Positions 9,043-17,886 of a stretch of DNA of 64,000 nucleotides are shown here, piece by piece. The stretch is from Numidum massiliense (lineage in GTDB: Bacteria; Bacillota; Bacilli; Thermoactinomycetales; Novibacillaceae): contig NZ_CTDZ01000009.1 of assembly GCF_001375555.1 (NCBI RefSeq), forward strand, positions 2,783,758 through 2,847,757, read 5' to 3'. The notes beneath the pieces are model-generated. The model was not told the origin of the DNA and made no database searches. It saw nothing but the letters and a program-made list of their open reading frames with translations. A program made the position numbers and the translations under genes. Each line of letters begins with the position of its first letter. The first letter of the stretch is position 1.

Positions 9043-9819
9043 TCAGCCGTACAGCCGCAATGTGTTTTCACGAACAGTTTGTGCCACAACGTCTACCGGG
9101 AGTCCTTTTATTTCGGCTAATTGACGAATGACCGCGGCTACCATGCGCGGGTGTGTCCGCTGCCCGCGAAAGGGTCCGTCAAACGGCCACGGCCCGTCTG
9201 TTTCCACCATGACGCGTTGTAGCGGATACGTTTTCGCCAATTGTTGCCTCGACGGCTCGTACAAAAGATCGGGGGTAAATGAAATATAATAGCCGTTGTC
9301 GATCATGCGCTGAACAGTGGTCTCATCCCCTTTAAACCAGTGAAAGTGTGCTTTGGTCACGCCGTACGCCTCCAATAAGTCACATGCTACCGCCGCGTCT
9401 TCGTAAACGGCGTGCAACGCGATCGGCTGATGTAGTTCGGCCGCTATTGCGACGAAACGCTCCAATAAGGTGACGTATGGTGCTAAGTTAAAACACTCAC
9501 CCTTTTTTTCCGCTTCTCGGCGCCGATAGTAGGGCAATCCAACTTCCCCGATCGCCGCCACCTCCTCTCGGTGTGCGCGGATCCACGTGAACAGCTCATC
9601 CAATTCACACGTCGGCGGCAGTGATTGCTCCGGGTGAAAACCGTAAGCCGGTAAGACACGTTCGGGGTAGCGTAAATACAGTTGCCGCGTTTGTTCGGAT
9701 GAGTTAAGATCCATCGACACAGCGACGACCCGCTCCACCCCGTACGTGGGGAGCCCCTGTAAAATTTGTGTTTGTGCGGTAGAATCGTATTGATCTAGAT
9801 GAATGTGTGCGTCAATCAT
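9043..9819 (-). CDS. TatD family metal-dependent hydrolase
   Basis: 258 residues, a TIM-barrel amidohydrolase fold. Metal ligands are visible in order: DAHIHLD (residues 3-9), the Glu of GEVGLP (about 92), the His of ALHAVYED (about 138), the His of HFHWF (about 159) and the Asp of VETDGPWP (about 206). TatD proteins are 3'-5' DNA exonucleases or deoxyribonucleases; this branch is shorter and more divergent than housekeeping YabD, so another phosphodiester substrate is possible. Monocistronic, convergent with nothing nearby. Confidence 0.86.
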   Translation of the reverse strand: MIDAHIHLDQYDSTAQTQILQGLPTYGVERVVAVSMDLNSSEQTRQLYLRYPERVLPAYGFHPEQSLPPTCELDELFTWIRAHREEVAAIGEVGLPYYRRREAEKKGECFNLAPYVTLLERFVAIAAELHQPIALHAVYEDAAVACDLLEAYGVTKAHFHWFKGDETTVQRMIDNGYYISFTPDLLYEPSRQQLAKTYPLQRVMVETDGPWPFDGPFRGQRTHPRMVAAVIRQLAEIKGLPVDVVAQTVRENTLRLYG

Positions 9820-9928
9820 GTGCTTTTTGACCCCATTTCGTCTTAAATTCGCGACTTACTTCCCCAAATTTCCGTAGAATCGAGTATACTATTACAAATA
9901 GTACGTTGCAATTGACAGGCAACGCGTC

Positions 9929-9973
9929 TATAACGCTACACAATGAAACATATGTATAACGCTACAATGAAAC
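9929..9973. repeat. Two imperfect direct repeats upstream of the CoA-transferase
   Basis: TATAACGCTACA(CA)ATGAAAC occurs twice, separated by a few bases. The repeats sit in the divergent intergenic region between tatD and the CoA-transferase; they could bind a regulator or be a slippage product. Confidence 0.4.
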
Positions 9974-9985
9974 GATTGGAGTTGG

Positions 9986-11278
9986 TTGGCCGTGTGTCCC
10001 TTACACACCACAGACAAACTTATGCGTGCCGAACAAGTACTAACATACATCAACGACGGCGACGACCTTATCGTTCCTCTATCTAACGGCGAACCGCCAA
10101 CATTATTGGACACACTCGAAGCACACGCCAGCCGCTTAAAAAACGTCCGCATCCACCAGGCAAACCCGCGTCAAGACCGTGCCTATATTCGCGGCGAATA
10201 CGCCGGTCACTTGCGCCACGTCGCCTATTTTTTGAGTCCTGCCTCGCGCGAGGCGTACAACGCCGGTCTGTGTGACCTCATGCCGAATGACTTTCACCGG
10301 ACGCCGCGCATACTTTTAGAACAAACGCGGGCGAGTCTCGTCCTTGCCGCCGCAGCGCCACCGGATGCGGAAGGCTATTTCTCCCTTGGTACGAACGGCG
10401 ATTATGCAGCTGCCCTTATCGGAAAAGTACCGTTTTTCCTCGAGGTGCGCCCGACGATGCCGCACACCTACGGCCAAAACCGGATCCATATGAGCCAAAT
10501 TGAAGGATATATCGTCAGCGATACGCCGAACCTCGTCGTACCGGCCGGTACGTTTACGGATAAAGATCGACAAATCGCTGCCCACGTGATCGAACACATT
10601 CCCGACGGCAGTACACTACAAGTAGGGATCGGTAACATTCCGAGTGCGATCATTAATGAATTAAAGGCGAAAAAACATCTCGGCATCCACACCGAGCTGC
10701 TTACCGACGGCATCGTCGACCTCGTGGCGGCTGGGGCGATCGACGGCAGTATGAAAAAGACACACCGCGGAAAAATTGTCGGTACGTTCGCCCTCGGTAC
10801 GCAAAAACTGTACGATTTTATCGATGAAAACCCAGATGTACACATCTTACCCGTCGACGCCGTTAACGACCCGCGCATCATCGGACAAGAAGATCACATC
10901 GTCGCCATTAACGCGACGACGGCAGTCGATTTTTACGGCCAGTGTGCGTCTGAGACGATCAACGGCAACTACTATTACAGTTCGAGCGGTGGACAAGCCG
11001 ATTTTGCCCGCGGCGCCGCTTTTGCTACAGCGGGAAAAAGTTTTATCTGCCTCCATTCGACGACAAAAGACGGTAAAACGTCGAAAATCACCCCTCATCT
11101 CGCACCCGGTTCCGTCGTGACGACCTCCAAAAACGACGTGCACTTCATCGCCACCGAATACGGGGCAGTCGACCTAAGAGGCAAAACCGTGCGGGAACGG
11201 GCAAAACGACTCATTAGTATCGCCCACCCGAAATTCCGCGAAGAGCTGACGTTCGCCGCGAAAAAGATGGGACTGTAA
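9986..11278 (+). CDS. Acetyl-CoA hydrolase/transferase family protein (CoA-transferase)
   Basis: 430 residues. The start is uncertain: TTG at 9986 is 4 bases from GGAG, GTG at 9992 is 10 bases away. The CoA-transferase signature region 'GNIPSAIINEL' and the catalytic-Glu region 'HTELLTDGIVDLVAAGAID' are present, and the C-terminal half has 'YYSSSGGQADFARGA' and 'ATEYGAVDLRGKTVRERA', typical of 4-hydroxybutyrate/butyryl or acetate CoA-transferases. It moves CoA between acyl groups and carboxylates. Single gene with its own terminator. Confidence 0.88.
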   Translation: MAVCPLHTTDKLMRAEQVLTYINDGDDLIVPLSNGEPPTLLDTLEAHASRLKNVRIHQANPRQDRAYIRGEYAGHLRHVAYFLSPASREAYNAGLCDLMPNDFHRTPRILLEQTRASLVLAAAAPPDAEGYFSLGTNGDYAAALIGKVPFFLEVRPTMPHTYGQNRIHMSQIEGYIVSDTPNLVVPAGTFTDKDRQIAAHVIEHIPDGSTLQVGIGNIPSAIINELKAKKHLGIHTELLTDGIVDLVAAGAIDGSMKKTHRGKIVGTFALGTQKLYDFIDENPDVHILPVDAVNDPRIIGQEDHIVAINATTAVDFYGQCASETINGNYYYSSSGGQADFARGAAFATAGKSFICLHSTTKDGKTSKITPHLAPGSVVTTSKNDVHFIATEYGAVDLRGKTVRERAKRLISIAHPKFREELTFAAKKMGL

Positions 11279-11338
11279 ACGAAAATCCCCGAACGTTATT
11301 TATAAATTTTAACGCTGAGCTATAGGCCTACAAACGAC

Positions 11339-11370
11339 ACAGACGGTACGCTTTACGTACCGTCTGTTTA
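11339..11370 (+). terminator. Terminator after the CoA-transferase
   Basis: A perfect 12-bp stem, ACAGACGGTACG and its complement around a CTTTA loop (11339-11367), followed by TTTA. The T tract is short, so termination may be partial. Confidence 0.65.
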
Positions 11371-11454
11371 GGTCAGGTGGAGTCCCGAGTGTTGTCGATC
11401 AAGTGTACCGTTACAAGTTTTTCCGTTATGCGATGCGGCGAGCCGCAGGCTTAC

Positions 11455-11533
11455 GATTAATCGGCTAGTCCAGTCACAACTTGCTGTTAATCGATTAGTC
11501 CCGTCACAAACTTGCTGTTAATCGATTAGTCCC
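11455..11533. repeat. 30-31-bp tandem repeat spanning the stop of the OpuC-like gene
   Basis: Units 11473-11502 and 11503-11533 are identical but for one base; a third partial, diverged copy lies at 11455-11472. The unit nearest the gene encodes the terminal GLID and the TAA stop, so the end of the coding sequence is repeated downstream. Confidence 0.85.
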
Positions 11534-13200
11534 GCCTCTTTCAAAAAATCGACGGCGACGTCTTCATACTGTTCTTTATCGATATCGACGCGCGCATTTA
11601 GCTTTTGCATCGTTTCGTTGTCAATTTTGTCAGCTAGCTTATTCAACACGTCTTCTAGTTCAGGGTGTTTCTTTAACGTGTCGGCTCGAATAAGTGGCGC
11701 TGCGTAATACGGCGGAAACAATTTTTTGTCGTCCTCGAGCACTTTCAAGTTAAACGCAGGAATGCGCCCGTCCGTCGCATAAGCGTCAATGACATCTACT
11801 TTTTCATTTTTTATTGCCTTGTATATAATCCCCGAGTCCATCGACTGTGTCGCGGCAAACTCGAACCCGTACGTTTTTTGTAGTCCCGCATAGCCGTCTT
11901 CCCGTTCCAAAAACTCCGGTTCCGACCCGAGCGTCAGCTCCCCGGCCACCCGCTCAAGATCGGAAATCGTCTCTACGCCCCACTTTTTCGCATCTTTTTC
12001 ACGGATCGTGAGTGTGTACGCGTTGTTGAAGCCGATCGGTTTTAGCCACACTAAATCGTATGCTTCCTGAAATCTCTTTTTTACGCGCTCATACGCTTTG
12101 TCCGGGTCGTTAATCGTCTTTTCTCCCAAAATATTCATCAGACCTGTACCAGTATATTCGACGTAAAGATCGTAATCGCCGCGGCGCAGGCCATCGAACA
12201 CTGGGGCCGTCCCACCGACGAACGACTCGTAAGTGACGTTTAGGTCGGTATGAGCCTCAATGAGGTGCCCCATCATGTACACCATAATTTCCTGTTCCGT
12301 AAACGGCTTTCCGCTTATGGTGATCGTGTGATCTGTCTGTTTTGCGTTATCGGCCACGTCGCCCTGGCCAGGTGTGTCCGACTTGGCTTGGTCGGCGTTA
12401 CTCATGCCGACGAAGACGGCGATGGGCACGATTAATAGCGCTGCCGCTACCGCAACCCAGCGCAATTTGCGCGTACCCGTTTTCGGTTGCTTTACTTTGT
12501 CCCCTTTGGGCTTTACGCGTATCTCTATTTTTTTTAACACAAAATCTAGCGCGATCGCCAGCAGTGCAGCTGGCAGCGCGCCCCCGAGAATGAGGCCAGT
12601 GTTGTACGTTTGTAGGCCGCGGTAAATTAAGTCACCGAGACCGCCTGCTCCGATGAGACCCGCAACCGTCGCAACCCCTACGATTAAGACGGCTGCCGTG
12701 CGGATCCCGCCCATAATCACGTTTAAGGCAAGCGGGAATTCGACCATCCACAACACTTGGCGATTCGTCATCCCCATCCCTACTCCTGCTTCGATCACCG
12801 AACGGTCAACGCCGAGAATGCCGAGATACGTATTGCGCAAAATCGGCAGCAATCCGTATACAGTGAGCGCGATAATCGCCGGCGTCTTCCCCGTCCCGAC
12901 GAAAGGAACTAAAAATACGAGTAAGGCAAGGCTCGGAATCGTTTGAAATACGGCAGTAACCCCGATTATGGGATCGGCAATTCTTTGGTGGCGCGTCAAC
13001 CAAATCCCGAGCGGCACAGAAATGATAATGGCGATTCCGACGGAAATTAAAGACAAATACATGTGTTCGACAATAAGCCCCCACACCATCGGCCAACGAT
13101 TTATAAATACGTCAGCTGTATCAGAAATAATTTCACTGATCGTGATGACCTCCTGCTCCTTAAGTTCCTTAAAGTTACTATTGCTCGTAGTAGGGGTCAA
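11518..13200 (-). CDS. Osmoprotectant ABC transporter, fused permease and substrate-binding protein
   Basis: Open frame of 560 residues. Residues about 35-235 are the permease (OpuCB-like: 'PLGIWLTRHQRIADPIIG', EAA-type loop 'EAGVGMGMTNRQVLW', 'GLIGAGGLGDLIYRGL'). Residues about 248-268 are an anchor helix, and 290-560 an OpuAC-type binding domain ('ISGKPFTEQEIMVYMMGHLIE', 'VEYTGTG'). It imports glycine betaine, choline or similar. No ATPase gene is adjacent. The start is odd: the TTG at 13200 directly follows a palindrome and has no ribosome site, while a good AGGAGG (13154-13149) sits 8 bases before ATC, not a normal start codon; that start would give about 540 residues. Confidence 0.85.
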   Translation of the reverse strand: MTPTTSNSNFKELKEQEVITISEIISDTADVFINRWPMVWGLIVEHMYLSLISVGIAIIISVPLGIWLTRHQRIADPIIGVTAVFQTIPSLALLVFLVPFVGTGKTPAIIALTVYGLLPILRNTYLGILGVDRSVIEAGVGMGMTNRQVLWMVEFPLALNVIMGGIRTAAVLIVGVATVAGLIGAGGLGDLIYRGLQTYNTGLILGGALPAALLAIALDFVLKKIEIRVKPKGDKVKQPKTGTRKLRWVAVAAALLIVPIAVFVGMSNADQAKSDTPGQGDVADNAKQTDHTITISGKPFTEQEIMVYMMGHLIEAHTDLNVTYESFVGGTAPVFDGLRRGDYDLYVEYTGTGLMNILGEKTINDPDKAYERVKKRFQEAYDLVWLKPIGFNNAYTLTIREKDAKKWGVETISDLERVAGELTLGSEPEFLEREDGYAGLQKTYGFEFAATQSMDSGIIYKAIKNEKVDVIDAYATDGRIPAFNLKVLEDDKKLFPPYYAAPLIRADTLKKHPELEDVLNKLADKIDNETMQKLNARVDIDKEQYEDVAVDFLKEAGLID

Positions 13201-13201
13201 A

Positions 13202-13224
13202 CGGGCTCACGTCACGTGAGCCCG
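13202..13224. promoter_or_regulatory. 23-bp perfect palindrome before the OpuC-like gene
   Basis: CGGGCTCACGT, one central base, then the exact reverse complement (13214-13224). It touches the open frame of the osmoprotectant transporter. It could be an operator or an RNA hairpin in the leader; the T tract is too poor for a terminator. Confidence 0.55.
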
Positions 13225-13310
13225 CTCTATCAGGCGCAGGAACCGTTGCGCAGCACTCAGCTTCCGTATCCATCCTATTCGGCCGTATTTCGCACGTCCC
13301 GTCCCCTGTG

Positions 13311-13338
13311 AAAAATAGAAAAAGGCGGCAGCCGCCGC
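13311..13338 (-). terminator. Terminator after the CDP-glycerol transferase gene
   Basis: On the minus strand GGCGGC-T-GCCGCC is followed by TTTTTCTATTTTT. It lies about 130 bases after the stop, beyond the 10-bp repeat array. Confidence 0.75.
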
Positions 13339-13400
13339 CCTTGTACACGATGAACTTGTCGGAAGTGGGAAGTGAACATATGATGCTGGGCGCACGGATG

Positions 13401-13460
13401 AGTTAGCCGACAGTGACCGACAGTAATCGAGAGTGGCCGACAGTGACGGACAGTGACCGA
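13401..13460. repeat. Six exact-period 10-bp tandem repeats after a stop codon
   Basis: Consensus CAGTGACCGA (plus strand), six units in perfect 10-base register with 1-5 mismatches. The array begins 10 bases after the stop of the glycerophosphotransferase gene and ends before its terminator, so it would be in the 3' UTR. Confidence 0.85.
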
Positions 13461-13470
13461 CTGCTTACGG

Positions 13471-14820
13471 CTAGCCCGTCAACGACGATACGTTATCTTT
13501 CTCCGGCTTGTTCATCACGCGGTTATTGCCGCCGTTCGCAATAATGTTATCACGCAAATACGCCCACTGCTTTTTGGCAACCCTCCCTTGATTTTCTTTC
13601 GCATAGAAAATATTCAACACTCTCTCCCGCTCGTCTTTATAGTCGTCGATCCCGGAGGCGAAGTCGGTTAACGTCTGCAGTAATTCTTCAAATTCGCGCA
13701 CGTGCGGCCCCGGGGTAACTTCGTCGTACTCGTAATACATCTCATTAGACGTTTTTAAGTATTTTTCCAGATCGTAACAGTAAAAAACAACAGGCCGGTC
13801 AAGCAACAAGTAGTCCGTATAACAACTCGAGTAATCTGTGATTAATATGTCTGTATACTTTAAAAGCAACTGCGGATCTAGATTGTCGTGACTGACGTCG
13901 ATGACGTGCTTCAACAACTTTGACACGTGCCCGTTGCTATACATGTGGCGTTTTACTAAAAACTTATATCCATAAGTTTCACAAAACGCGTCGATGGCCT
14001 TGAAATCTAGGACATCGTTAATATCAGTGTCCTTTTTACCGTGGTTTCTATGCGTTGGCATGTACGTAATAATTTTTTCCCTTTTAATATATTCCGGAAA
14101 TTCCTTCTCTTCGTCTGATTCATAAAAGAAGACGTCGTTACGCGCTTGCCCCATTTGTAACACATTTTTTGGCGATACGAGAAATGTCTCTGGGTAATAC
14201 GACGATACCCGCTCGCTCGTCGAGATGACGTAATTGTTTTTCGCCGTTTGCGTATGCACAACGCGCATGTTGAAAAACCGTTTGAGGCGTTTCGGTTCGT
14301 GCATCGCTTTATACGTAAATGTCCTTTTGTTGGCACCCCACACCTTTTTTAAGCCGACGCCGTGCCACGTATTGATCGAAGTAGCACCTCCGAGCAGCAT
14401 GCGGTTAAAATCGTCGTGAATGGAATGTGAATGAATAAACGTTTTGGCACGCAATTGCATAAATATTCCTTTTAACGAATGGTAATAATACGCTTCGTAA
14501 CCGAGCTGGCGGACGCGCTTTACCGCGCGTTTGTTTTTTAACACCCACACACAGCGCAGACCGTCTTCCTCGATCGCTTCTAAAAACAAGTATTTTGGGT
14601 TCCCGCGAAAACCGTTGCCGTTTTCGGCACCAAACACGATGAGTTGCTTGTCTCGCGGGAACAGTTTTGCCAAATGGTAAACGATGACGACCAACGACCG
14701 TCTTATGAATACTTTCGCAAACTTCCCTGTCTTTACCAAAAAGTTTTTGTTCAAGGAAAGGAATATGAAGAACAAAAGCGCTGTTTGGATGACAGGATTC
14801 CATTCCAAAAAAGTTACCAT
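13471..14820 (-). CDS. CDP-glycerol glycerophosphotransferase family protein (TagB/TagF-like)
   Basis: 449 residues from the ATG at 14820 (MVTFLEWNPV); the frame is open further upstream but that part reads as noise. One hydrophobic helix near residues 8-24 suggests membrane association. Family motifs: 'TWHGVGLKKVWGA' with the catalytic-type His (about 160), 'ITYMPTHRNHGKK', and 'DILITDYSSCYTDYLLLDRPVVFYCYDLEKY'. Such enzymes transfer glycerol phosphate from CDP-glycerol to build wall teichoic acid or related polymers. No other teichoic genes are near. Confidence 0.87.
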   Translation of the reverse strand: MVTFLEWNPVIQTALLFFIFLSLNKNFLVKTGKFAKVFIRRSLVVIVYHLAKLFPRDKQLIVFGAENGNGFRGNPKYLFLEAIEEDGLRCVWVLKNKRAVKRVRQLGYEAYYYHSLKGIFMQLRAKTFIHSHSIHDDFNRMLLGGATSINTWHGVGLKKVWGANKRTFTYKAMHEPKRLKRFFNMRVVHTQTAKNNYVISTSERVSSYYPETFLVSPKNVLQMGQARNDVFFYESDEEKEFPEYIKREKIITYMPTHRNHGKKDTDINDVLDFKAIDAFCETYGYKFLVKRHMYSNGHVSKLLKHVIDVSHDNLDPQLLLKYTDILITDYSSCYTDYLLLDRPVVFYCYDLEKYLKTSNEMYYEYDEVTPGPHVREFEELLQTLTDFASGIDDYKDERERVLNIFYAKENQGRVAKKQWAYLRDNIIANGGNNRVMNKPEKDNVSSLTG

Positions 14821-15125
14821 GGACGATTCACAACCTCTTTTCTCTCCTTTGAGCACCCGCGTGTTGCGATCGCGCGTATCAGACGACGGTCGCATCGCGA
14901 GGCACACTTTTCTTCACACGATACACCCGACGCCTGCCATTATTAGCGTTTAACGTCAGGGGCTGATTTCTTTTATTATTGTACCAAATTTTGTGGTATG
15001 CGGGCTGACATTTTTTGTACGCTGGCAAAGTCTTATTATTTCGGCGCTGTCGGAATAAGCGACCGCCTATTGAATCATCGCGCTTTAATAACATCAAAAA
15101 CTTGGCTGTAACGTTTTTTCGTTGC
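14821..15125. other. Intergenic, no gene seen
   Basis: About 300 bases between the glycerophosphotransferase and the DUF4309 lipoprotein. A TACAAT on the minus strand (about 14979-14984) could be a -10 element for the transferase; no good -35 was found. Confidence 0.35.
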
Positions 15126-15168
15126 GAAAAAATAACAGGGAGCGGCTTTTTCTACCCCACTCCCTGCG
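15126..15168 (-). terminator. Terminator after the DUF4309 lipoprotein
   Basis: CAGGGAG/CTCCCTG stem with a 17-base loop, followed on the minus strand by TTATTTTTT, about 40 bases after the stop. Confidence 0.75.
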
Positions 15169-15208
15169 TACACATGCATATGCCTGTTGTTCGCATCCTG
15201 TTACCATT

Positions 15209-16090
15209 TTATTGATGCTTAAACAGCACCCGACAACTATCCGCATTTTTCGTCTCCCATGAGAAATATATTTCATACTCCCCCGAATTGTACACGACAG
15301 ACCAGGTTCCATCCTTCATGCTTGTGCCTTCCGAGCCAGGGGAGCCGAGGATGCGCGTCACTTCGTCGAGTCGTACATCCGCCAACAGAGTGATTGACGA
15401 AACGGTTGATTGGTAGATGTGAAAGACTACGTTTTGCGCATTGTAAGCAATGTAATCGACTTCGTAAACGCCGCGTTCGTCCGGTTCCCCCCACCTCTTT
15501 TCAATTTCTGCTTGCTCAGTGGCTAAAGGGATGTCGATGCCGTTTAAGATCCCTTGTGATGCTAACTGTAGCGTTTCTTTATTCAATTTGAATAGTGGGT
15601 GGATCGCTTTTGGCTCTTGGTGTTTCTTGTCGGGAGATTTGTCGGAACCGCCTTCGCTGTCCCTAGCGACGGTTTCCTTTCGAGCGTCCTTCGCACCCGC
15701 TTCTTCTCCCTCTCCGTCCCCTTTTACATCTTCCTCGGAACGACTAGCGTCAGTTTCTTCGTCATCCTCTGACGCGACGCCTTCGTCATCCGTTGCTTGC
15801 CCGGAGCGATCTCCTTCTGTTTTTTCAGCATCTTCTTTCTCGGCGTGGTCGCCCTTTTTATCCGTACTGTTTTTCTCCAGACTCTCTTGTTCCGTCTTCT
15901 TGCTATTGCTATTCGTTCCCTTTCCGCTATTCTCCGGTTTTCCGTCCTGTTTCTCTTCTGCACTCCCCTTTGATACGTCCTTGTCCTTCGCCCCACTGCC
16001 ACATGCGGCTAGTGCAAAAACGAGTACGACAGAAATGAGTGAAAAAAATGTGCGCCGCATGCGTATACCCCATGCGCTTCCCGTGAACAA
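15209..16090 (-). CDS. Lipoprotein with long charged linker and DUF4309 domain (YjgB-like)
   Basis: 293 residues. The TTG at 16090 is 7 bases after GGGGGAG and is the better start; the ATG at 16060 (MRRTFFSL) has a weaker site. Signal peptide with lipobox LAAC (about residues 27-30). Residues about 32-165 are a low-complexity Glu/Asp/Lys/Ser linker. Residues about 165-293 resemble DUF4309 ('GILNGIDIPLATEQAEIEKRWGEPDERG', 'EVTRILGSPGSEG'). Probably anchored outside the membrane with the linker crossing the wall. Function unknown. Confidence 0.8.
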   Translation of the reverse strand: MFTGSAWGIRMRRTFFSLISVVLVFALAACGSGAKDKDVSKGSAEEKQDGKPENSGKGTNSNSKKTEQESLEKNSTDKKGDHAEKEDAEKTEGDRSGQATDDEGVASEDDEETDASRSEEDVKGDGEGEEAGAKDARKETVARDSEGGSDKSPDKKHQEPKAIHPLFKLNKETLQLASQGILNGIDIPLATEQAEIEKRWGEPDERGVYEVDYIAYNAQNVVFHIYQSTVSSITLLADVRLDEVTRILGSPGSEGTSMKDGTWSVVYNSGEYEIYFSWETKNADSCRVLFKHQ

Positions 16091-16263
16091 CTTGCCTCTC
16101 CCCCTTAATCACGTACATCAAAAAAGCTCGCAGTAACATCTTATGGATATGCCTAAAATAAGTGCGATATGTTTTACCGTGCTATGTCTTATTAATGCCT
16201 TTCGTATGTGTAACATTTCTCTCGAAGGGTTTTAGCAGGAATTTGGAGGGAGAATATAGAAAA

Positions 16264-17773
16264 GGAAGACCTAAATAGTACTCCTAACCACCACGAAAGG
16301 AGAGGTCTTCCTTGAAAACCATTATACCAGAAATCGCTACTATCTTGGAACAGTCTACAGATATGTTGTCGTTTTGGGAAAGCTTACGTATTCGCCTGAT
16401 GGAAGTGATGGCTGATCTGTTCGGAGAATTTTTGGAGCAGCTCGATCAGATGATGACGACGCATTACAAGGAAAAATACGGTTGGAAAAGTGAGCGATTG
16501 GACAGCCGGGAGTTCACCAGTTTTTTTGGGACAGTGTCCTATAAACGCCACTTGATGTACGACCGAAACGGAAACGCACATTACCCTGTCGATGAGGCAA
16601 TCGGTTTAAAACGCCGTAAAAGATACAGCCCAGACCTTATGATGCTCGGAGCAGAGTTAGCTGCAGCGCCGGGAATGACCTACCGCCTCGCCTCAGAGGT
16701 CACGCAAAAACTTGCCGGTATAACGATCAGCCATACGACGTTTCAGCGCTTAGTAAAAGAAGCAGGTGAAGCTCAAGCTGTCATGGATGCTGAAAAAAGG
16801 GATCGAATTTTTGAGGATACGGTAATTCCTAACTCTCCGTCCGTTAAGCACTTATATTGCGAAGCAGATGGCTTATACGTCAAAGGGAGAGGCAAAGGAA
16901 TAGAGATCAAAAATATGCTTGCCTATACCGGGTGGGAGCAAAACGGACAGCGTGTCTCGTTAACAGATCGTCACGTCTTTTCTACCGTTGAATCGGTGGA
17001 TGACTTTTGGGAAATAGGTTATGCAGCGATTCGACATCGTTGGGATCTCTCACATACACATGTGGCGACTAATGCGGATGCGGCTTCATGGATCTCTGAG
17101 GAACGCGTTCAAAATACCTTTTCTGAAGCGACATCGGTTGTCCGCCAATTGGATCCTTTTCACGTAAAGAGGAGTATTCGTCGCGGGTTGAGCCGCCAGC
17201 CAAGGCTCATTCCTCAAATTGAAAAGGCAATATCCGAAAAAAATAAGGATAGGTTTAAAGCGGTGATTGATACGGCACAGGGAAATGCAGAGACGGAGCG
17301 AGAGGAAAAGCGTATCGAGAACATGCAGAAGTATCTTGAAGGGCACTGGGAGATCCTCTGCGACTGGCGTGAGGTTAGTCCAGACGTGCCAAAAAATGCT
17401 CGTAGGATGGGATGCATGGAATCGAACCAGAGACGTCTGGCATACCGCATGAAACGTCGTGGCATGTACTGGAGTGAAGAAGGGGCTCAAGCCATCGCCA
17501 AAGTACAACAAGGCGTTACCAATGGGACGTTGAGACAGGCATTATTAACTGTCTGGCCCAACCGCCAAGTGACACAAAAACTAAAACGCCATGCGAGGCG
17601 AATAGGTAAGTCGGATCACATTGGGGTTCAAGTTGGCAGGATCCAAGTAGGTGCCGCATCAGCTTCAAGTGCTATTGGGTATTTGGATAAGGTGGTTAAT
17701 CGCCGTCCTTGAAGAGTTAACTCCTCAAGGGCGGACAACAAGTGAACGTTAGGGAATGACATATTTAGGTCTT
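16264..17773 (+). mobile_element. ISLre2-family insertion sequence
   Basis: A 466-codon transposase flanked by the matching inverted 12-mers AAGACCTAAATA (16266-16277) and TATTTAGGTCTT (17762-17773). I could not find a convincing target-site duplication, so the exact ends are uncertain by some bases. Base composition is more AT-rich than the neighbours. It sits upstream of a decayed LicT-type gene. Confidence 0.75.
16312..17712 (+). CDS. ISLre2-type transposase (UPF0236)
   Basis: 466 residues, full length for the family, TTG start after AAAGGAGAGG. Family landmarks: 'FFGTVSYKRHLMYDRNGN', 'CEADGLYVKGRG' with an early acidic catalytic residue, 'ATNADAASWI', 'LDPFHVKRSIRR', and 'MGCMESNQRRLAYRMKRRGMYWSEEGAQAIAKV' with a late Glu. 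It would cut and rejoin the element's DNA ends. No frameshift seen, so probably active. Its ribosome site lies in a stem formed by 16264-16272 and 16303-16311. Confidence 0.9.
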   Translation: MKTIIPEIATILEQSTDMLSFWESLRIRLMEVMADLFGEFLEQLDQMMTTHYKEKYGWKSERLDSREFTSFFGTVSYKRHLMYDRNGNAHYPVDEAIGLKRRKRYSPDLMMLGAELAAAPGMTYRLASEVTQKLAGITISHTTFQRLVKEAGEAQAVMDAEKRDRIFEDTVIPNSPSVKHLYCEADGLYVKGRGKGIEIKNMLAYTGWEQNGQRVSLTDRHVFSTVESVDDFWEIGYAAIRHRWDLSHTHVATNADAASWISEERVQNTFSEATSVVRQLDPFHVKRSIRRGLSRQPRLIPQIEKAISEKNKDRFKAVIDTAQGNAETEREEKRIENMQKYLEGHWEILCDWREVSPDVPKNARRMGCMESNQRRLAYRMKRRGMYWSEEGAQAIAKVQQGVTNGTLRQALLTVWPNRQVTQKLKRHARRIGKSDHIGVQVGRIQVGAASASSAIGYLDKVVNRRP

Positions 17774-17886
17774 TAAATCCTTGATCCTGTAAGGTCGTCG
17801 AGTAAAGCTTGACACATACATGCCTTTCTGCCGAGGCGGTTCACCTTTCTTTCTATGCTACAATTAAAAAACGGAGGAGATAGGGA

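Noticed and set aside
13201..13224. Palindrome as a transcription terminator
   Set aside because: Neither strand has a T tract after it; an operator or leader hairpin is more likely.
15519..16136. 205-residue plus-strand frame rich in Ser/Phe/Pro
   Set aside because: Antisense shadow of the Glu/Asp/Lys-rich linker of the DUF4309 lipoprotein; no start signal.
16264..17773. Target-site duplication for the IS
   Set aside because: The 9 bases on either side of the matched inverted repeats do not agree, so I could not define a duplication.
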